A DNA stretch of 62,102 nt. It comes from an uncultured Oscillospiraceae bacterium (GTDB lineage: Bacteria; Bacillota; Clostridia; Oscillospirales; Oscillospiraceae). The position numbers and the translations under genes are program-made. Of the stretch, positions 59,660-62,102 are shown one piece after another (the stretch's first letter is position 1; each line of letters opens with the position of its first letter). The stretch covers positions 1 through 62,102 of the forward strand of contig CAJULJ010000011.1 in NCBI GenBank assembly GCA_910587395.1, written 5' to 3'. The notes below the pieces were generated by a model. The model saw only the letters and a list, made by a program, of their open reading frames with translations, did not search any database and was not told the DNA's origin.

Positions 59660-60667
59660 TTGTCAAAAGTGAAGAAAATCAAAGAAAACGACTTTCTGTC
59701 CATCTCCGCCCGGGTGCGGGTGCTGGAGACCAAGCTGCTCACCGCCGAGCGGATGGAGCGGATGATCGACGCCAAGGACGTGAACGACGCGGCCAAGGTA
59801 TTGGGCGAGTGCGGCTATCCGGACCTGCCCGAGGTCACCTTCTCCGCCCTGGAGGCCATGCTGGCCGACGCCCAGGCCGCGCTGTTCGCGGACATGGGCA
59901 AGGCGGTGGGCAACGACGCGCTGATCGACGTATTCCGCTGCAAATACGACTACCACAACGCCAAGACGCTGGTCAAAGCCGAGGCCTTGAAGCTGGACCA
60001 GGACCGTCTGCTTCTGGGCGGCGGCCGGTACGCCCCCGCAGAGCTGGCGGAGGACTACCGCCGGGAGGACCTGCGGGCCTATGCCGACACATTCCGGGAG
60101 GCCATCGGCCACGCCCGGGAGGTGCTGGGCTCCTCCGGCGATCCCCAGCAGGCCGACATCATCTTGGACCGGGCCTATTTTGAGGAGCTGGCAGTACTGG
60201 CCAAGCAGTCCGGCAGTAAGTTCCTGGAGGGCTATGTCACCACCCTCATCGACGGGGCCAATCTGCGCTCCGCGGTCCGCGCCGCGAGGCTGGACAAAGC
60301 AGGAGAATTCCTGCGCTCCGTACTGGTGGAGGGGGGCAGCGTGTCCCCGGACGCCATCGCCAAGGTGAAGGGCACCGAACTGGGCAAGGTGTTCAAGAAC
60401 ACCGCGTTCAAGACCGCCGCTGAGGCGGGGGCCGCCCTGGCCGTCCCCAATGGAGGCGCCCTCACCGACTTCGAGCGGATGTGCGACGACGCGGTGATGG
60501 CCTACCTTGCCAAGGCACGGATGATCCCCTTCGGGGAGCAGCCCGTGGTGGCCTATCTCTACGCCCGTGAGGCCGAGGCCACCGCCATCCGCATCATCCT
60601 CACCGGGCGCATGGCGGGCATCGACGGAAACACCATCCGGCAGCGTCTGCGCCGGGCCTATTGTTGA
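59660..60667 (+). CDS. V-type ATPase subunit C (central-stalk adaptor, d-like)
   Basis: 335 residues from a TTG at 59660, which has AAAGGGGG 7 nt upstream; the ATG at 59642 has no site. All-helical, Ala-rich. FLSISARVRVLETKLL and the C-terminal VVAYLYAREAEATAIRIILTGR are family features. It links the K ring to the rotor shaft. Confidence 0.91.
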   Translation: MSKVKKIKENDFLSISARVRVLETKLLTAERMERMIDAKDVNDAAKVLGECGYPDLPEVTFSALEAMLADAQAALFADMGKAVGNDALIDVFRCKYDYHNAKTLVKAEALKLDQDRLLLGGGRYAPAELAEDYRREDLRAYADTFREAIGHAREVLGSSGDPQQADIILDRAYFEELAVLAKQSGSKFLEGYVTTLIDGANLRSAVRAARLDKAGEFLRSVLVEGGSVSPDAIAKVKGTELGKVFKNTAFKTAAEAGAALAVPNGGALTDFERMCDDAVMAYLAKARMIPFGEQPVVAYLYAREAEATAIRIILTGRMAGIDGNTIRQRLRRAYC

Positions 60668-60682
60668 GAAAGGGGGAGGCAA

Positions 60683-61003
60683 ATGGCAGCAAACAGCTAT
60701 CAGATCGCCGTTCTGGGCGATCAGGACAGCGTCATGGGCTTCAAGGCCCTGGGGCTGACGGTCTTTCCCGTGGACAACGTGGATCAGGCCCGCCACACCC
60801 TCCACCGCATCGCCAAGGAGGACTTCGCGGTGGTCTACCTTACCGAGCAGTTCGCCGCCCAGATGGAGGCGGACATCGCCCGATACAAGGATGAGCTGAC
60901 CCCCGCCATCATCCTGATCCCCGGCAAGGAGGGCAGCCTGGGTATGGGCATGGCCAACATCAAGAAGTCCGTGGAACGGGCGGTCGGCGCGGATATTTTG
61001 TAA
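60683..61003 (+). CDS. V-type ATPase subunit F
   Basis: 106 residues. IAVLGDQDSVMGFKALG at the N-terminus and VVYLTEQFAAQM in the middle are typical. Subunit F is part of the central rotor shaft with D. GGGGGAGG precedes the ATG. A 125-nt gap with a palindromic element separates it from subunit A. Confidence 0.93.
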   Translation: MAANSYQIAVLGDQDSVMGFKALGLTVFPVDNVDQARHTLHRIAKEDFAVVYLTEQFAAQMEADIARYKDELTPAIILIPGKEGSLGMGMANIKKSVERAVGADIL

Positions 61004-61011
61004 CATGTTTG

Positions 61012-61079
61012 CGCGTGCGGGGGTGATATCATCTGTTCGCACACAACGCACGCGGCCAGCGGGCGGATGATATCCGCCC
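61012..61079. repeat. Composite palindromic intergenic element (REP-like)
   Basis: The gap between subunits F and A has three nested inverted repeats: CGCGTGCG (61012-61019) with CGCACGCG (61047-61054), GATATCATC (61025-61033) with GATGATATC (61066-61074), and a hairpin GGGCGGAT-GAT-ATCCGCCC (61061-61079). This resembles dispersed palindromic units in other Oscillospiraceae, but only one copy is seen in the window. Confidence 0.65.
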
Positions 61080-61128
61080 CTACGAAGCATTTCAAGAAAT
61101 CAACCCAGAAAGAAGGTATAAAAAGCCT

Positions 61129-62102
61129 ATGGGAAAAGTAGTTAAGGTCTCCGGCCCCCTGGTGGTGGCCACCGGCATGGCGGACGCCAACATGTCCGAC
61201 GTGGTCCGCGTGGGCCCCGAGCGCCTGATCGGTGAGATCCTCACCATGAACGGCGACTCCGCCTCCATCCAGGTCTATGAGGAGACCTCCGGCCTGGGCC
61301 CGGGCACCGAAGTGGTGACCACCGGCTCCCCCATGAGCGTGGAGCTGGGCCCCGGCATGATCGAGAACATCTATGACGGCATCCAGCGCCCGCTGGAGAA
61401 GATCATGGAGAAGGTCCGCGGCAACAACCTCCCCCGCGGCGTGGAGGTCCCCGCCATCGACCCCGACAAGAAGTGGGAGTTCACCCCCGTGGCCAAGGCC
61501 GGCGACACTGTTGTCGGCGGCGACATCATCGGCACCGTCCCCGAGACGCCGGTGGTGCTCCACAAGATCATGGTGCCCCCCACCCTCAAGGGCACGCTGA
61601 AGAGCGTGGTAAGCGCCGGGCAGTACAACGTCCACGAGACCGTGGCCGTGCTGGTGAAGGAGGACGGCACCGAGGTCAATCTGGCCATGAGCCAGAAGTG
61701 GCCCGTCCGTGTGGGCCGCCCCTATAAGCACAAGTATCCCCCCATCAAGCCCCTGTCCTCCGGCCAGCGCATTGTGGATACGTTCTTCCCCGTGGCCAAG
61801 GGCGGAACCGCCGCCATCCCCGGCCCCTTCGGCTCCGGCAAGACCGTCATGCAGCACGCCCTGGCCAAGTGGTCGGACGTGGATATCGTGGTATATATCG
61901 GCTGCGGCGAGCGCGGTAACGAGATGACCGACGTGCTGCGGGAGTTCCCCGAGCTGGTGGACCCCCGTACCGGCGAGACGCTGATGAAGCGCACGGTGCT
62001 CATCGCCAACACTTCCGACATGCCCGTGGCCGCCCGTGAGGCGTCCATCTACACCGGCATCACCATCGCCGAGTACTTCCGTGACATGGGCTACGACGTG
62101 GC
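61129..62102 (+). CDS. atpA: V-type ATPase catalytic subunit A (3' part beyond window)
   Basis: 324 residues are visible and the frame runs off the window. N-terminal GKVVKVSGPLVVA, the bulge region PPTLKGTLKSVVSAG, Walker A GPFGSGKT (232-239) and CGERGNEMTDVL show the catalytic A subunit (the full length is usually near 590). It hydrolyses or makes ATP in the A3B3 head. Subunits B and D are expected downstream. AGAAGG lies before the ATG. Confidence 0.95.
   Translation, partial: MGKVVKVSGPLVVATGMADANMSDVVRVGPERLIGEILTMNGDSASIQVYEETSGLGPGTEVVTTGSPMSVELGPGMIENIYDGIQRPLEKIMEKVRGNNLPRGVEVPAIDPDKKWEFTPVAKAGDTVVGGDIIGTVPETPVVLHKIMVPPTLKGTLKSVVSAGQYNVHETVAVLVKEDGTEVNLAMSQKWPVRVGRPYKHKYPPIKPLSSGQRIVDTFFPVAKGGTAAIPGPFGSGKTVMQHALAKWSDVDIVVYIGCGERGNEMTDVLREFPELVDPRTGETLMKRTVLIANTSDMPVAAREASIYTGITIAEYFRDMGYDV

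Noticed and set aside
1..62102. CRISPR arrays, tRNA or rRNA genes, insertion sequences, prophage genes
   Set aside because: No repeat-spacer arrays, no tRNA-like cloverleafs, no transposase, integrase or phage structural genes were recognised on either strand.

Overview
The window looks like a chromosomal segment of a GC-rich (roughly 60 percent), flagellated, anaerobic Clostridia bacterium, most likely Oscillospiraceae (Flavonifractor/Intestinimonas/Oscillibacter-like). The grounds are Firmicutes gene orders (gdpP-rplI-dnaB, tilS-hpt-ftsH), an Rnf complex, rubrerythrin, a V-type ATPase, YlmH, DUF896 and sigma-A promoters with 17-nt spacers. The taxonomic call is inference. I saw no tRNA, rRNA, CRISPR array, insertion sequence or prophage.

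Region 1 (1-14405, minus strand) is a fla/che-type operon: flgB-flgC-fliE-fliF-fliG-fliH-fliI-fliJ-fliK-flgD-TIGR02530 gene-flgE-flbD-motA-motB-fliM-fliY, cut off in fliY at the window edge. There is no fliL between motB and fliM. Two candidate sigma-A promoters and a structured leader precede flgB. Several strong hairpins without U-tracts lie between cistrons. Region 2 (14809-20064, minus) is a signalling operon directly upstream: a REC/HD-GYP/GGDEF protein, an Hpt protein and a hybrid histidine kinase, a likely phosphorelay coupled to c-di-GMP turnover. A divergent beta-CASP MBL nuclease follows.

Region 3 (21855-30457, minus) starts with rnfCDGEAB and continues into NusG-II and Gx-family genes, a small membrane protein, a GlmU-like acyltransferase, glmM and another small membrane protein. 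An Rrf2/IscR-type regulator with four clustered cysteines is divergent from rnfC. Region 4 (31056-36615, plus) holds a DEAD-box helicase, a YmdB-type phosphoesterase, an SbcD/SbcC-like pair and an unnamed 38-residue protein. Region 5 (36635-43506) holds HtrA, an AI-2E-family permease and an ABC half-transporter with overlapping divergent promoters, rubrerythrin behind a Fur/PerR-like palindrome, YlmH, DUF896 and a cold-shock gene with an intrinsic terminator in its leader.

Region 6 (43599-55940, minus) is housekeeping: a membrane protein gene, metG and tatD; then gdpP-rplI-dnaB-tilS-hpt-ftsH-lepB. Region 7 (55989-end, plus) is a V-type ATPase operon (H/G-I-K-E-C-F-A, truncated in A) whose K subunit carries the residues that bind Na+ in Enterococcus NtpK. 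Together with Rnf this suggests sodium-based energetics. Most of the content is conserved. The less-described material is regulatory: hairpins, leaders, paired promoters, a palindromic element and small proteins.
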